Source: Stenotrophomonas maltophilia
Lineage (GTDB): Bacteria; Pseudomonadota; Gammaproteobacteria; Xanthomonadales; Xanthomonadaceae
Length of the DNA stretch: 64,000 nt
Reading direction: 5' to 3'
Assembly (NCBI RefSeq): GCF_023518235.1
Contig: NZ_CP090423.1
Span: 3,291,001 to 3,355,000, forward strand
Shown: positions 10,587 through 19,510 of the stretch, piece by piece
How the letters are laid out: every line of letters starts with the position of its first letter
Position numbering within the stretch: the first letter of the stretch is position 1
The notes under the pieces: generated by a model
The model's database searches: none
Told to the model about the DNA's origin: nothing
What the model saw: only the letters and a program-made list of their open reading frames with translations
Position numbers and translations under genes: made by a program

Positions 10587-13259
10587 ATGCCGCGCACGTC
10601 GTCGTTCCGCCTGTTCCTGCCCTCGCTGTTGCTCACCCTGGCCGTTGCCGGCTGTGGCGACAAGGACGCGAAGGCGCCGGCGAGCACCGTCACCCAGCCA
10701 AGCGCGCAGGCCGCCGCCGCTGCCGATCCGGCCGCCGCGCCGTTGCTGGCCGCGCTGCAGAAGCAGCTCGACGGCTACCGCCGGATCATCGTGCTGCTGG
10801 CTGACGAAGCGCAGCAGAGCGCCGCCGACCGTGGCACCTCCACCCGCGTCGGCCAGCAGCTGTTCCACGATGGCCTGGAACAGCGCACCGCCATCGCAGC
10901 GCAGTTCGACACGCTGCTGCGCGGCTCCAGCCCGCAGCGCTTCGCGACGCTTGGCACGGTGCTGGACTACATCGAATCGGCGCCCGAGCTGTTCGATGCC
11001 GACCGCCTGGCGTTCCGCGAAGTGCTGGGCGATCTGCATGACCGTGTCGGTGCCGATTCATCGCTGCCGGCGGTGAAGCTGCACCAGCGCATCGGCGAGG
11101 ATCTGGACGCGCTGGACGAGATCGAACGCAACTACAACCAGGAACTGACCCGGATCTTCAGCCGCTTCGAGCGCACCCGCGCCATTGAGCTGAAGCGCGA
11201 GAAGTGGGAGGACTACATCGCCCACCTGCACAAGGACTACAGCCGCGAGGCGATCCTGCGCGACTACGGGGTGATCGAGCCGTATCCGATGTCGATGAAG
11301 GACAGCGACCGCGAGATCTTCGGCCGCGATCTGCCGGCCAAGACCGTGGTGCTGACCTTCGACGATGGCCCGCACAAGGCCTACACCGATGAGGTGGTGG
11401 CCATCCTCAAGCGTTACGACGTGCCGGGAGTGTTCTTCGAGGTGGGCCGCAACCTGGGCACGGTAGAGGCCGACGGCAAGGTAAGCCTCGGCCCGATGGC
11501 AAAGATCAGCCGCCAGCTGATGGAAGACGGCTATGCCGTGGGCAACCACAGCCTGACCCATGCGCAGTTGTCGCGCACCTCCGGCGATGCGCTGCGCCAG
11601 CAGGTGCTGGATACCGACACGCTGCTGAAGGATGTCGACAGCAAGCGCGCGCCGCTGTTCCGCTTCCCGTACGGCGCGCGCAACGCCGAAGGCATGCAGC
11701 TGCTCAACGAGGCCGGGCTGAAGTCGATCATGTGGAACATCGACTCGATGGACTGGGCCGATCCGGTGCCGGAATCGATCGTGCAGCGCGTGCTCGACCA
11801 GGTGAACAAGGAACAGCGCGGCATCATCCTGTTCCACGACATCCACGACCGTGCAGTGAAGGCGCTGCCGCAGATCCTCGACCGGCTGATTGCCGACGGT
11901 TACCAGTTTGCCGGCTGGAACGGCCGCGACTTCACCGTGGCCCGCGCGCGCAAGGGTGATGCCGGTGCCGCCACCGTCACCACCGGCTACGAGAAATCAT
12001 GGGCGATCGTGGTCGGCATCGACAGCTACGCCAAGTGGCCGAAGCTGGAATACGCCAGCCACGATGCGCAGGCGGTGGCCGATACGCTCACCGGGCAGTT
12101 CGGTTTCCCGCCTTCGCAGGTGATCGTGCTGAAGAACGAGCAGGCCACCCGCAACAACATCCTGGCCGCCTTCCACGACCGACTGGCCGATGACCGCACC
12201 GGCAAGAACGACCGCGTGTTCGTGTTCTTCGCCGGCCACGGCGCCACCCGCCAGCTCGCCTCCGGCCGCGACCTCGGCTACATCATCCCGGTGGATTCGG
12301 ACCCGAAGGAATTCGCCACCGACGCCATCGCAATGACCGACATCCAGAACATCGCCGAGAGCCTGCAGGCCAAGCACGTGATGTTCGTGATGGATGCCTG
12401 CTACAGCGGCCTGGGCCTGACCCGTGGCGGGCCGTCGTCGTCGTCGTTCCTGCGCGAGAACGCACGCCGCAGCGCGCGGCAGATGCTGACCGCCGGCGGT
12501 GCCGACCAGCAGGTGGCCGACGCCGGGCCCAATGGCCATTCGGTGTTCACCTGGGTGCTGCTGCAGGCGCTGGCCGGCAAGGGTGACCTCAATGGCGATG
12601 GCCTGATCACCGGTACCGAGCTGGCCGCCTACGTGGCACCTGCGGTGTCGGCGGTGTCGCACCAGACCCCGGCGTTCGGCAGCCTGCCCGGTTCGCAGGG
12701 CGGCGAGTTCGTGTTCCAGGTGCCGGACAGCCAGGAGTTCCTCAACGCCGATACGCGCCAGCTGACCGCCGATGCGATCGCGCTGAACACCAAGGTCGAG
12801 GCTGCCAGCGAAGCCAAGGGCAGCCAGGCACCGGTCACCGTGGCCGACCTGCAGGGCGGCAAGGCCAAGCTGGTGGTGCCCAGCGCCGGCCCGGCGTCGG
12901 ACCGCCAGCGCGCGCAGCAGGCCAATGACCGTGGCCTGCAGCTGTACCGCGAAAAGCAGTACGACGAAGCGGCGGCGCAGTTCACCGAAGCGCTGAAGCT
13001 GCGCCCGGACTTCGCCCAGGCAGCGAACAATCTCGGCTTCGTGTACTACCGCCAGCAGCGCTATGCCGAAGCCACGCGCTGGCTGGAGAACACGCTGAAG
13101 ATCGATCCGTCGCGCGCGGTCGCACATCTCAACCTGGGCGATGCGTACTTCAATGCTGGCGACAAGGCCAAGGCAAAGCAGGCCTACACCACCTATCTGG
13201 CGCTGCAGCCGCAGGGCAGTGGTGCCGCGCAGGCGCGCGCACAGCTGGAGAAGCTCTGA
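10587..13259 (+). CDS. Lipoprotein fusing polysaccharide deacetylase, caspase-like peptidase and TPR repeats ('orf900' type)
   Basis: The 890-aa product starts with a lipoprotein signal (lipobox VAGC, Cys23), so it should be a membrane-anchored periplasmic or cell-surface protein. After a helical region comes a NodB-type polysaccharide deacetylase domain (about 250-450) with the TFDDGPH motif at 257-263, metal-ligand candidates Asp260, His321 and His325, and the FRFPYGARN and FHDIHD motifs. Next is a caspase-like (peptidase C14/metacaspase) domain from about 471 (WAIVVGIDSY) with the apparent dyad His551 (AGHGA) and Cys605 (DACYSG). Three TPR units fill about 772-888. The upstream in-frame ATG at 10503 would bury the signal peptide, so 10587 is chosen; a TAGAAT -10-like element lies about 40 bp before it. 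It sits between yidC and mnmE, with only 3 bp to mnmE. I recall a similar ORF at the X. campestris origin; its substrate is unknown. Confidence 0.88.
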   Translation: MPRTSSFRLFLPSLLLTLAVAGCGDKDAKAPASTVTQPSAQAAAAADPAAAPLLAALQKQLDGYRRIIVLLADEAQQSAADRGTSTRVGQQLFHDGLEQRTAIAAQFDTLLRGSSPQRFATLGTVLDYIESAPELFDADRLAFREVLGDLHDRVGADSSLPAVKLHQRIGEDLDALDEIERNYNQELTRIFSRFERTRAIELKREKWEDYIAHLHKDYSREAILRDYGVIEPYPMSMKDSDREIFGRDLPAKTVVLTFDDGPHKAYTDEVVAILKRYDVPGVFFEVGRNLGTVEADGKVSLGPMAKISRQLMEDGYAVGNHSLTHAQLSRTSGDALRQQVLDTDTLLKDVDSKRAPLFRFPYGARNAEGMQLLNEAGLKSIMWNIDSMDWADPVPESIVQRVLDQVNKEQRGIILFHDIHDRAVKALPQILDRLIADGYQFAGWNGRDFTVARARKGDAGAATVTTGYEKSWAIVVGIDSYAKWPKLEYASHDAQAVADTLTGQFGFPPSQVIVLKNEQATRNNILAAFHDRLADDRTGKNDRVFVFFAGHGATRQLASGRDLGYIIPVDSDPKEFATDAIAMTDIQNIAESLQAKHVMFVMDACYSGLGLTRGGPSSSSFLRENARRSARQMLTAGGADQQVADAGPNGHSVFTWVLLQALAGKGDLNGDGLITGTELAAYVAPAVSAVSHQTPAFGSLPGSQGGEFVFQVPDSQEFLNADTRQLTADAIALNTKVEAASEAKGSQAPVTVADLQGGKAKLVVPSAGPASDRQRAQQANDRGLQLYREKQYDEAAAQFTEALKLRPDFAQAANNLGFVYYRQQRYAEATRWLENTLKIDPSRAVAHLNLGDAYFNAGDKAKAKQAYTTYLALQPQGSGAAQARAQLEKL

Positions 13260-13262
13260 GCC

Positions 13263-14612
13263 ATGAATGATCTGACCCGTACCGAGACCATCGTCGCCAT
13301 TGCCAGCGCGCCCGGCGCCGGCGGCGTCGGCCTGCTGCGCCTGTCCGGCCCGCGCGCTGCCGCCATCGCCAACGCTCTGGGGGCACCTGCACTGCGCCCG
13401 CGTCACGCGCAATATGCGCGCCTGCGCGATGCCGATGGCGAGGTGATCGACGACGGCATCGTGCTGTGGTTCCCGGCACCGAACAGCTTCACCGGCGAGG
13501 AAGTGGTGGAACTGCAGGGCCACGGCAGCCCGGTGCTGCTGCAGCAGCTGGTCGCGCGCTGCATCGCGCTGGGCGCGCGCCAGGCGCGGCCGGGTGAGTT
13601 CAGCGAGCGGGCCTTCCTCAACGGCAAGCTCGACCTGGCCCAGGCCGAGGCCATCGCCGATCTGATCGCCGCGGGCGACAACCGCGCCGCGCGCGCTGCA
13701 CGGCGTTCGCTGGATGGCGTGTTCTCGCGCCGTATCGCGGCAGTGGTCGAACAGCTGGTGCTGCTGCGCATCCACGTGGAAGCGGCCATCGACTTCGCCG
13801 ACGAACCACTGGATACCCTCGGTGGTGCGCAGGTGCGGCGCGGGCTGGAGCAGGCGCGTGGCGACCTGGCCCTGCTGCGTCGCGATGCCGAGCGCGGCCG
13901 CCGCCTGCGCGATGGCCTGCATGCGGTGCTGATCGGCCCGCCCAATGCCGGCAAGAGTTCACTGCTGAACGCACTGGCCGGCAGCGAGCGTGCCATCGTC
14001 ACCGACATCGCCGGCACCACCCGCGACACCCTGCGCGAGACCATCCGTCTGGACGGGTTGGAGCTGACCCTGGTCGACACTGCCGGCCTGCGCGACGGCG
14101 GCGACGCCATCGAACGCGAAGGGATGCGCCGCGCCCATGTGGAAATCGAGCGCACCGACCTGGCGCTGATCGTGCTGGACGCGCGCGATCCCGTCGCCGG
14201 TGAAGCGGCGCTGGGGCAGGCCGTGGCCGACGTGCCGCACAAGGTCTACATCCACAACAAGTCGGATCTGCTGGACGTGTTGCCGACGCTGGATGACCCG
14301 GACCGCGTATTCGTTTCGGCCGCCACCGGCGCCGGCCTGGAGAACCTGCACGCGCGCCTGCGCAGCATCGCCTCGGCCGGGGCCGGCGAGCAGGTGGACG
14401 GTGAATTTTCCGCGCGCACGCGCCATGTCGATGCGATCGAACGCGCGCAGGAACATGCGCGGCGCGCCGATGCCGAGCTGGCCCATGAGCATCTGGAACT
14501 GGCCGCCGAAGAGCTGCGGCTGGCGCATGACGCGCTGGGCGAGATCACCGGACAGATGAGTGCCGACGACCTGCTGGGCCGGATCTTCTCCAGCTTCTGC
14601 ATCGGCAAGTAA
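13263..14612 (+). CDS. mnmE: tRNA modification GTPase MnmE
   Basis: MnmE (TrmE/ThdF) with MnmG installs the cmnm5 group on U34 of tRNAs. The 449-aa protein has the N-terminal tetrahydrofolate-binding domain (starting [22 protein letters not shown] in part), a helical domain, and an inserted G domain with [30 protein letters not shown] and NKSD. It ends in the invariant FCIGK C-terminus carrying the catalytic Cys. The start lies 3 bp after the preceding stop, so the two genes are co-transcribed. Length and motif order are fully normal. Confidence 0.98.
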   Translation: MNDLTRTETIVAIASAPGAGGVGLLRLSGPRAAAIANALGAPALRPRHAQYARLRDADGEVIDDGIVLWFPAPNSFTGEEVVELQGHGSPVLLQQLVARCIALGARQARPGEFSERAFLNGKLDLAQAEAIADLIAAGDNRAARAARRSLDGVFSRRIAAVVEQLVLLRIHVEAAIDFADEPLDTLGGAQVRRGLEQARGDLALLRRDAERGRRLRDGLHAVLIGPPNAGKSSLLNALAGSERAIVTDIAGTTRDTLRETIRLDGLELTLVDTAGLRDGGDAIEREGMRRAHVEIERTDLALIVLDARDPVAGEAALGQAVADVPHKVYIHNKSDLLDVLPTLDDPDRVFVSAATGAGLENLHARLRSIASAGAGEQVDGEFSARTRHVDAIERAQEHARRADAELAHEHLELAAEELRLAHDALGEITGQMSADDLLGRIFSSFCIGK

Positions 14613-14614
14613 CT

Positions 14615-14674
14615 GTAGAGCCGAGCCCATGCTCGGCTGTTCTACCGCTCAGCCGAGCATGGGCTCGGCTCTAC
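14615..14674. repeat. SMAG-type palindromic repeat
   Basis: GTAG at the left end and CTAC at the right end flank two inverted GAGCCGAGCCCATGCTCGGC-type arms that form nested hairpins. It starts 2 bp after the mnmE stop and could act as a transcript end or stabiliser. Confidence 0.75.
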
Positions 14675-14749
14675 AGGTGCAGGCTTCCCCCACCTGTCAT
14701 ATTGCCGCCGCATACTGACGCCCATCACATACCGATTGGGGAAGTCGCA

Positions 14750-15862
14750 GTGAAGTCGTGGGGTTGTGCGTTGCTGTTGTCGCTGGCCGTGGCACCATCG
14801 GTGGCCATGAGTGCTGAATCCTCCACCCCGTCCTCCAAGGCGTCGGTCTATGGGCACCGCGGTGCCAGTGCGCTGCTGCCCGAGCACACCCTGGCCTCGT
14901 ACGCGCAGGCGATTGCCGATGGCGCCGACTACATCGAACCGGACCTGGTGATGACCAAGGACGGGGTGATGGTGGCCCGCCACGAGAACGAGATCGGTGG
15001 CACCACCGATGTGGCCGAGCACAAGGAATTCGCCAAGCGCCGGACCACCCGGATCATTGATGGCCAGAAGGTGGAAGGCTGGTTCACCGAAGACTTCACC
15101 CTGGCCGAGCTGAAGACCCTGTACGCGCGCGAGCGCCTGCCGGAGCTGCGCAGCACCGCCTACGACGGCCAGTTCCGCATCGCCAGCCTGGATGAGATCC
15201 TGGCCTTCCTGGTACAGCAGGCCGGCCGCGCCAACCGCGGCATCGGCCTGGTGCCGGAGATCAAGCACCCGACCTACTTCCAGTCCATCGGACTGCCGAT
15301 GGAAGACGCGCTGTTGGCCGCGCTGCGCGGCAACGCATATACCAACGTCGGCCCGGTCACGATCCAGTCGTTCGAGACCGCCAACCTGCGCTACCTGCGC
15401 GGCAAGATCGGGCGCGGCAGCAACATCCGCCTGCTGCAGCTGCTGTGGAAGGGCGATACCCAGCCTGCCGACATCGCCAAGGCTGGCGGCACGCTGACCT
15501 ACGCGCAGATGATGACCCCGGCTGGCCTGAAGGACATCGCCACCTATGCCGATGGCATCGGCCCGGAGCTGCGTTCGATCATTCCGCTTGATGCCCAGGG
15601 TGCGCTGGGGGCGCCGACCTCGCTGGTAGGTGATGCGCACGCCGCCGGCCTGATGGTGATCCCGTACACGTTCCGCCCGGAGAACCACTTCCAGGCCAGC
15701 AACCTGCGCAAGGGCGCCGACAGCGCGCGCAATGCCGAGGGGTCGATCGCCGAGATGCGCGCCTATCTGGCCACGGGCATCGATGCGTTCTTCACCGATG
15801 ACCCGGCGCTGGGCCGGCAGGCGGTGGATGGCATGGGTGCGGCGGGGAATGCGGCGGATTGA
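14750..15862 (+). CDS. glpQ: Periplasmic glycerophosphodiester phosphodiesterase
   Basis: This enzyme hydrolyses glycerophosphodiesters from phospholipid breakdown to glycerol-3-phosphate and an alcohol. The GTG at 14750 has a GGGGAAG ribosome-binding site just upstream and begins a clear Sec signal peptide (cleavage near ALA/AMSA at about residue 20-24). An ATG at 14702 would disrupt the signal. The mature part has the GDPD signature YGHRGASALLPEHTL, then GADYIEPDLVMTKDGVMVARHE in part, with the catalytic His and metal-binding Glu/Asp, and PEIKHP and a C-terminal FTDDP. The 370-aa length fits the GlpQ group. The name glpQ is assigned by similarity of layout, not by exact identity. Confidence 0.9.
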   Translation: MKSWGCALLLSLAVAPSVAMSAESSTPSSKASVYGHRGASALLPEHTLASYAQAIADGADYIEPDLVMTKDGVMVARHENEIGGTTDVAEHKEFAKRRTTRIIDGQKVEGWFTEDFTLAELKTLYARERLPELRSTAYDGQFRIASLDEILAFLVQQAGRANRGIGLVPEIKHPTYFQSIGLPMEDALLAALRGNAYTNVGPVTIQSFETANLRYLRGKIGRGSNIRLLQLLWKGDTQPADIAKAGGTLTYAQMMTPAGLKDIATYADGIGPELRSIIPLDAQGALGAPTSLVGDAHAAGLMVIPYTFRPENHFQASNLRKGADSARNAEGSIAEMRAYLATGIDAFFTDDPALGRQAVDGMGAAGNAAD

Positions 15863-15885
15863 CCCGCGCTGGTCCGCGTGCTCCG

Positions 15886-15942
15886 GTAGTTGCCAACCTC
15901 GGTTGGCCTGCAGCAGGAGCGCCGACCAAGGTCGGCCACTAC
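15886..15942. repeat. SMAG-type palindromic repeat
   Basis: The element starts GTAG and ends CTAC and has two imperfect inverted arms (GCCAACCTCGGTTGGC and GCCGACCAAGGTCGGC). It lies between the convergent glpQ-like and rhomboid genes. Confidence 0.7.
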
Positions 15943-15979
15943 CGGGTCATGAAGATGCCGGGTGGGGTCTGAGCCCCGA

Positions 15980-16750
15980 TCAACCGCGCGGCTCGTCCGG
16001 GCGGCGGAACGGAATCACCACGTAGTCCTGGCCCTCGCGCGGCTGCCACAGCACCGGCACACGCTGCGGTGACGGCGGCTCCAGCTCGTCGTCGGCCAGT
16101 GGCTCGATTGATTCTTCCTCATCTTCCCAGCTGTAGCGCTGGCGCGGCGGCAGCGGGTCGGCGTTGCGGAACAGCAGCGCGGCGATGATGCCAGCGAAGG
16201 CGCCGCCCATGTGCGACTGCCAGGACACGCCGTCGGCATGCGGCAGGATGGTCATCAGCATGCCGCCGTAGAACAGCATGCCGATCAGGCCGGTGGCGAT
16301 GGCCGCGCGGTCGCGGCGCAGCAGGCCCAGGCTGGCCAGCAGGAACATCAGGCCGTGAGTGACGCCACTGGCGCCCAGGTGCACGCTGCCGGGGTTGCCC
16401 AGCATCCACGCGCCAACACCCGAGCCCAGCCACAGCAGGGGCAGGGCGCGCACGGTGGCCTTCGGGTAGACGCTGCCGGCCAGGGTGCCCAGGATCAGGA
16501 TCGCGATGCTGTTGGCCGCGATGTGCTCGACCGAGGCATGCAGCAGCGGGCCTCCGATCAGGCCGAGCAGGCCCTTGGCTTCCAGCGGCGCCACCGCCCA
16601 GGGGCGCCAGTCAAACGTGCCCTGCAGGGCGAACACGACCACCAGCACCAGCACGGCGGCCAGGCTGACGTTGAACGCCCGCAGGATGCGCGAGCGGTCA
16701 TTGCGGGGGGCCGGCGCATCGCCAGCGGGCAGGGGCGCGTTGTTGTCCAT
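15980..16750 (-). CDS. Rhomboid family intramembrane serine protease
   Basis: Rhomboids cut transmembrane substrates inside the membrane. The 256-aa protein has six membrane segments between residues about 25 and 190. The catalytic Ser lies in LGASGVTHG and the catalytic His in SHMGGAFAG, as the Ser-His dyad requires. A cytoplasmic C-terminal tail of about 60 acidic residues follows the last helix. The start ATG at 16750 is the only good one. It lies downstream of the TerC-like gene on the same strand, but a stable hairpin in the 107-bp gap may separate them. Substrates cannot be read from the sequence. Confidence 0.92.
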   Translation of the reverse strand: MDNNAPLPAGDAPAPRNDRSRILRAFNVSLAAVLVLVVVFALQGTFDWRPWAVAPLEAKGLLGLIGGPLLHASVEHIAANSIAILILGTLAGSVYPKATVRALPLLWLGSGVGAWMLGNPGSVHLGASGVTHGLMFLLASLGLLRRDRAAIATGLIGMLFYGGMLMTILPHADGVSWQSHMGGAFAGIIAALLFRNADPLPPRQRYSWEDEEESIEPLADDELEPPSPQRVPVLWQPREGQDYVVIPFRRPDEPRG

Positions 16751-16810
16751 ACCTCAAGCAATGGCGGTGGCCGGCGCGAAACCAAGGCCACCGCTGCGGG
16801 AGAGTGGGTG

Positions 16811-16837
16811 CGGCCGACGGGACAATCCCGCCGGCCG
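16811..16837 (-). terminator. Hairpin downstream of the TerC-like gene
   Basis: A near-perfect GC-rich stem (CGGCCGACGGGA / TCCCGCCGGCCG, loop of three) lies 20 bp past the TerC-like stop. There is no T-run on the minus strand, so it may be an RNA-stabilising hairpin instead of a true intrinsic terminator. Confidence 0.45.
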
Positions 16838-16857
16838 CGTCTTCCCGCCGGTCAGGT

Positions 16858-17820
16858 TCAGGCGTGGCCCGAGCCTTCCTTCGGCGGGTACTTCAGGCTC
16901 AGCACCACGGTGGCGGCGATGATCACCGCGACCACGCCCAGCGACACCGGGGTCGGGATCTTGAACAGGTCGATGATCATCATCTTGATGCCGATGAAGC
17001 CCAGCACCAGCGCCAGGCCGTACGGCAGCAGGTGGAAGCGGTCGGCCATGCCGGCCAGCAGGAAGAACATCGCGCGCAGGCCCAGCACCGCGAACACATT
17101 GGAGGTGAGCACGATGAACGGGTCGGTGGTGATCGCGAAGATCGCCGGGATGCTGTCCACCGCGAAGATCACGTCGGTGACCGCGATCAGGATCAGCACC
17201 GCGAACAGCGGGGTGAACCAGCGCACGCCATCACGGGTCACGCTCAGTGCGTTGCCTTCATAGTTCGGCAGCAGGCGCAGGTGCTTGCGCATCCAGCGCA
17301 GGGCCGGGTTGCTCTCGAGATCCGGCTCCTGGCCGGCGGCGAACCACATCTTCCAGCCGGTGAACAGCAGGAAGGCACCGAACACGTAGAGCAGCCAATG
17401 GAACTGGCTGATCAGCACGCTGCCGGCGAAGATCATGATCGTACGCAGCACGATCGCACCCAGGATGCCGATGATCAGCACCTTCTGGCGCTGCTCCTCC
17501 GGCACCGCGAAGTAGCTCATGATCATCAGGAAGACAAAGATGTTGTCCACCGCCAGCGCCTTCTCGACCAGGTAGCCGGTCAGGAACTCCAGGCCGACCT
17601 TGTTGGCCACCACCTGGCCGGCGGTCTCATTGAGGTAGTACCAGAGGCCGGCGTTGAACAGCAGGGCCAGCGCGACCCAGCCGATGGACCACCACAGGGC
17701 CTCCTTGAAGGTGACCTTGTGCGGTCCACCATGGCGCATCAATACGAGGTCGACCAGCAGGGCGATGACCACCACCGCTGCGAAGCCGCCCCACAACCAC
17801 ACGTTACCGATCGTCTGCAT
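16858..17820 (-). CDS. TerC/Alx family membrane protein (probable manganese exporter)
   Basis: The 320-aa product has about nine hydrophobic segments and the two family half-motifs, EKALAVDNIFVFLMIMSYF and AVTDVIFAVDSIPAIFAI, whose acidic residues are thought to bind the metal. It resembles E. coli Alx, a manganese exporter of the TerC family. The ATG at 17820 starts the first membrane segment; the open frame continues upstream but runs through the riboswitch and is not coding. The yybP-ykoY motif in the leader supports a role in Mn2+ homeostasis and control by Mn2+ (or pH, as for alx). The link to tellurite named in older annotations is not supported here. Confidence 0.92.
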   Translation of the reverse strand: MQTIGNVWLWGGFAAVVVIALLVDLVLMRHGGPHKVTFKEALWWSIGWVALALLFNAGLWYYLNETAGQVVANKVGLEFLTGYLVEKALAVDNIFVFLMIMSYFAVPEEQRQKVLIIGILGAIVLRTIMIFAGSVLISQFHWLLYVFGAFLLFTGWKMWFAAGQEPDLESNPALRWMRKHLRLLPNYEGNALSVTRDGVRWFTPLFAVLILIAVTDVIFAVDSIPAIFAITTDPFIVLTSNVFAVLGLRAMFFLLAGMADRFHLLPYGLALVLGFIGIKMMIIDLFKIPTPVSLGVVAVIIAATVVLSLKYPPKEGSGHA

Positions 17821-17899
17821 TGGGAATGTCCGTTGGAAAAGTGAATGCCAGGCCGGACGGCGAGGATCTGCAACGGAGGATCGGGAGGGGATCCAGGGA

Positions 17900-18030
17900 C
17901 AGAGCTTCGCCAGTACGGCGAAGGTCTCGCTCGCAGTTCCAATGGCTGGAACTGCCGTTGCACCGGAGCCTGCGGGCTCGAATTGACGGCGACAACGTCT
18001 GGGAGCTACTCCCCTTCTGGCGCCGATTCT
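17900..18030 (-). promoter_or_regulatory. yybP-ykoY (manganese) riboswitch in the TerC-like gene leader
   Basis: Read on the minus strand, the leader carries AAGGGGAGTAGCTCCC around 18000-18016, the 5' hallmark (GGGGAGUAG) of the yybP-ykoY aptamer. Farther down it has GCGAGCGAGACCTTCGCC at 17917-17934, the 3' hallmark with the GACCUU.GCC helix. The hairpin CTTCGCC/GGCGAAG at about 17904-17923 closes the second part. Spacing between the hallmarks is about 80 nt, and the distance to the start codon is about 80-100 nt, enough for an expression platform. This RNA class senses Mn2+ and commonly controls alx/mntP genes. A covariance-model scan would settle the exact borders. Confidence 0.82.
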
Positions 18031-18067
18031 GCCGCCTGCCCGGGCTGCCGTCAAATGCCCCGCTCTG

Positions 18068-18174
18068 GTAGATGCCAACCTTGGCTGGCATGCCGGCCCG
18101 GACCCTCGTAGCGTCGAGCCTGCTTGACTGAACGGGACTGTTCAGCAACGCCGGTCGAGCAAGCTCGACTCTAC
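18068..18174. repeat. SMAG-type repeats (single plus paired)
   Basis: A GTAG-led GATGCCAACCTTGGCTGGCAT hairpin (from 18068) is followed by a longer element from 18108 (GTAG) to 18174 (CTAC) with GTCGAGC/GCTCGAC arms. Together they fill the space between the TerC-like leader and the methyltransferase gene. Confidence 0.65.
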
Positions 18175-18202
18175 GAAAGCGCCCCCCGGCTACAATAGGT
18201 GG

Positions 18203-19372
18203 ATGAATACCCCCCTTCCGATTGTCCGCCTCAAGAACGCGTGGCGTTCCAGCCACCCGTGGATCTTCCAGAAACTGGTCGAGAAGCCGACCGTCCGGCC
18301 CAAGCCCGGTTCCATCGTCGACGTGGTCGGCATCGAGGGCGAGTTCATCGGCCGCGGGTTCTACAACGGGCATTCGCGCATTGCCGTGCGCATCCTTGAA
18401 ACCGATCAGCATGTGCCGGTCGATGCTGGCTGGTTCTCGCGCAAGATCGCCCAGGCGGTGTCGCTGCGCCGTGAGGTGCTCAAGCTCGACGCGGTGTCCG
18501 ACGCCTGGCGTGTGGTGCACAGCGAAGGCGACGGCCTGTCCGGCCTGGTGGTCGACCGTTACGGCGACCTGGTGGTGGTCGAATTCTTCGCCGCCGGCAT
18601 GTTCCGCCACCGCGAGTGGATCTACGACGCCCTGCGCGAACAGTTCCCGGGCTGCCGTTTCCACAGCTTCGCCGACGAACATGTGCAGAAGCAGGAAAGC
18701 TTCGACTTCCACGGCAACACCACCACCGAAGCGGCGGTGATCACCGAGTACGGCATCAAGTTCCGCGCCGACCCGGCCGGCGCGCACAAGACCGGCTTCT
18801 TCGCCGACCAGCGCGAAAACCGGCAGTGGCTGAGCCAGCAGGTGGAAGGCAAGAGCGTGCTGGACCTGTGCTGCAACACCGGCGGTTTCGCCGTGTATGC
18901 CGCTGCGCGTGGAGCCACCGAAGTGGTTGGCATCGACATCGATGAGGACGTCATCCAGATCGCCAAGGGCAATTCGCGCCTGAACAACGTGCGCCCGAAG
19001 TTCGTGCAGTCCGACATCTTCCCGTGGCTGCGCGATGCCGCCAACCGCGGCGAGCAGTACGACGTGGTGATCCTGGACCCGGCGAAGATGACCCGCGACC
19101 GCGACCAGGTGATCACCGCGCTGAAGAAGTACCTGGACATGAACAAGCTGGCGCTGGGCGTGGTCAAGCCCGGTGGCCTGTTCGCCACGTTCTCCTGCAC
19201 CGGCCTGGTGGCCGAGGATCAGTTCCTCGACATGCTGCGCCGCGCGGCCTACTTCTCCGGCCGCACGATCCAGATCCTGAAGGTGGCCGGCGCCGGTCCG
19301 GACCATCCGTTCATGGCCCATGTGCAGGAATCGCGCTACCTGAAGGCCGTGTTCTGCCGCGTGGTCGATTGA
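18203..19372 (+). CDS. rlmI: Class I SAM-dependent rRNA methyltransferase, RlmI/RlmK-type
   Basis: The 389-aa protein has an N-terminal PUA-type RNA-binding domain (residues about 5-80), a small linking domain, and a Rossmann methyltransferase domain. The latter has SAM motif I LDLCCNTGGFAVYAA, then VVGIDID, motif IV DPAKM and the downstream TFSCTGLV. E. coli RlmI makes m5C1962 of 23S rRNA; the architecture here fits that family, but the target base is inferred. There is no usable Shine-Dalgarno sequence: a TACAAT element (18191-18196) ends 6 nt before the ATG, which suggests a leaderless mRNA. It is a single gene bordered by SMAG repeats on both sides. Confidence 0.88.
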   Translation: MNTPLPIVRLKNAWRSSHPWIFQKLVEKPTVRPKPGSIVDVVGIEGEFIGRGFYNGHSRIAVRILETDQHVPVDAGWFSRKIAQAVSLRREVLKLDAVSDAWRVVHSEGDGLSGLVVDRYGDLVVVEFFAAGMFRHREWIYDALREQFPGCRFHSFADEHVQKQESFDFHGNTTTEAAVITEYGIKFRADPAGAHKTGFFADQRENRQWLSQQVEGKSVLDLCCNTGGFAVYAAARGATEVVGIDIDEDVIQIAKGNSRLNNVRPKFVQSDIFPWLRDAANRGEQYDVVILDPAKMTRDRDQVITALKKYLDMNKLALGVVKPGGLFATFSCTGLVAEDQFLDMLRRAAYFSGRTIQILKVAGAGPDHPFMAHVQESRYLKAVFCRVVD

Positions 19373-19384
19373 ACGCGTGACGCT

Positions 19385-19455
19385 GTAGAGCCGAGCCCAC
19401 GCTCGGCTGATCTGCCTGACAGCCTCAAGATCCGCCGGGCGTGGCCCGGCGCTAC
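19385..19455. repeat. SMAG-type repeat pair
   Basis: A GTAG-led GAGCCGAGC/GCTCGGCT hairpin (19385-19410) is followed by a GCCGGGC/GCCCGGC hairpin ending in CTAC (19434-19455). They occupy the gap before the M19 dipeptidase gene. Confidence 0.6.
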
Positions 19456-19510
19456 CCAATGCGCGGGCGCAGCGTTATGGTCGGGCTCTTCCCAAAGCCG
19501 GTAAGAGCCC

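Noticed and set aside
13768..13784. CATCCACGTGGAAGC inside mnmE as a further parS site
   Set aside because: Only the central CCACGTGGAA matches; both outer positions of the palindrome are wrong, and it is isolated from the cluster near recF.
11997..13922. A 641-codon open frame antisense to the deacetylase-caspase gene and mnmE
   Set aside because: It crosses two genuine genes with clear motifs on the plus strand and has no domain of its own.
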